A stretch of 6,095 nucleotides of DNA from contig JAPYSD010000231.1 in assembly GCA_029936705.1 (NCBI GenBank), forward strand, positions 1 to 6,095, in the 5' to 3' direction. Position numbers and translations under genes: made by a program. Positions 6,075 through 6,095 of this stretch are shown here, piece by piece. Numbering within the stretch: position 1 is the stretch's first letter; each line of letters starts with the position of its first letter. The DNA is from Croceicoccus sp. GTDB taxonomy: Bacteria > Pseudomonadota > Alphaproteobacteria > Sphingomonadales > Sphingomonadaceae. The notes beneath the pieces are model-generated. The model was not told the origin of the DNA and ran no database searches. It worked only from the letters and a program-made list of their open reading frames with translations.

Positions 6075-6095
6075 ATGGACGATATTGAACTGAAC
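6075..6095 (+). CDS. Possible start of a downstream plus-strand gene (truncated)
   Basis: ATG at 6075 (or the adjacent in-frame GTG at 6072) opens a frame reading MDDIELN to the window edge. A short CGGGG lies just upstream, too close to the GTG and weak for the ATG. Only seven codons are visible, so this is a placeholder based on position after the small ORF and on the absence of a stop. Confidence 0.25.

Noticed and set aside
5597..6095. Possible plasmid origin or CRISPR array in the right-hand non-coding region
   Set aside because: There are no iterons, DnaA boxes or regularly spaced repeats; the repeats seen are few and irregular.

Overview
The window carries a minus-strand run of five genes plus a short plus-strand region at its right end. 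The fairly GC-rich composition, the GTG start of one gene and the sigma-factor-like sequence suggest a proteobacterium, most likely an alphaproteobacterium. This is an inference from style; no rRNA or housekeeping marker is present. A plasmid or genomic-island setting is plausible, given a defence/anti-plasmid operon next to an unusual regulator, but no integrase, transposase or replication gene is visible.

Layout in the direction of minus-strand transcription (right to left). (1) About 5597-5962 is a non-coding, partly AT-rich region with a candidate promoter, a direct repeat, a 12-bp long-range inverted repeat and several small palindromes. (2) 5596-4139 encodes a sigma-70-like DNA-binding protein that continues into a hydrophobic segment and a predicted extracytoplasmic C-terminal domain. 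(3) 4116-3667 encodes a small protein of unknown function with an N-terminal membrane segment. (4) 3586-2078, 2088-1390 and 1393 to the window edge are three overlapping genes that I read as jetA, jetB and jetC of a Wadjet (JetABCD / MksBEF-like) SMC anti-plasmid system. jetC is cut by the left edge after 464 codons, so the rest of jetC and any jetD nuclease subunit lie outside the window.

How they may work together. Wadjet systems use a JetABC SMC complex (JetC ATPase, JetA kleisin, JetB winged-helix accessory subunit) that extrudes DNA loops on small circular plasmids, and JetD then cleaves the DNA. The jet genes overlap tightly and should be translated as a unit. The two upstream genes share their strand and lie close (22 bp between them, 80 bp before jetA). 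This makes it possible, but not proven, that a membrane-tethered sigma-like protein and a small membrane protein control or accompany the Wadjet operon.

On the plus strand at the far right, a 33-codon ORF with a good ribosome-binding site and a hydrophobic C-terminus is followed at once by the possible start of another gene at 6075. If real, these are divergent from the sigma-like gene and share its intergenic control region.
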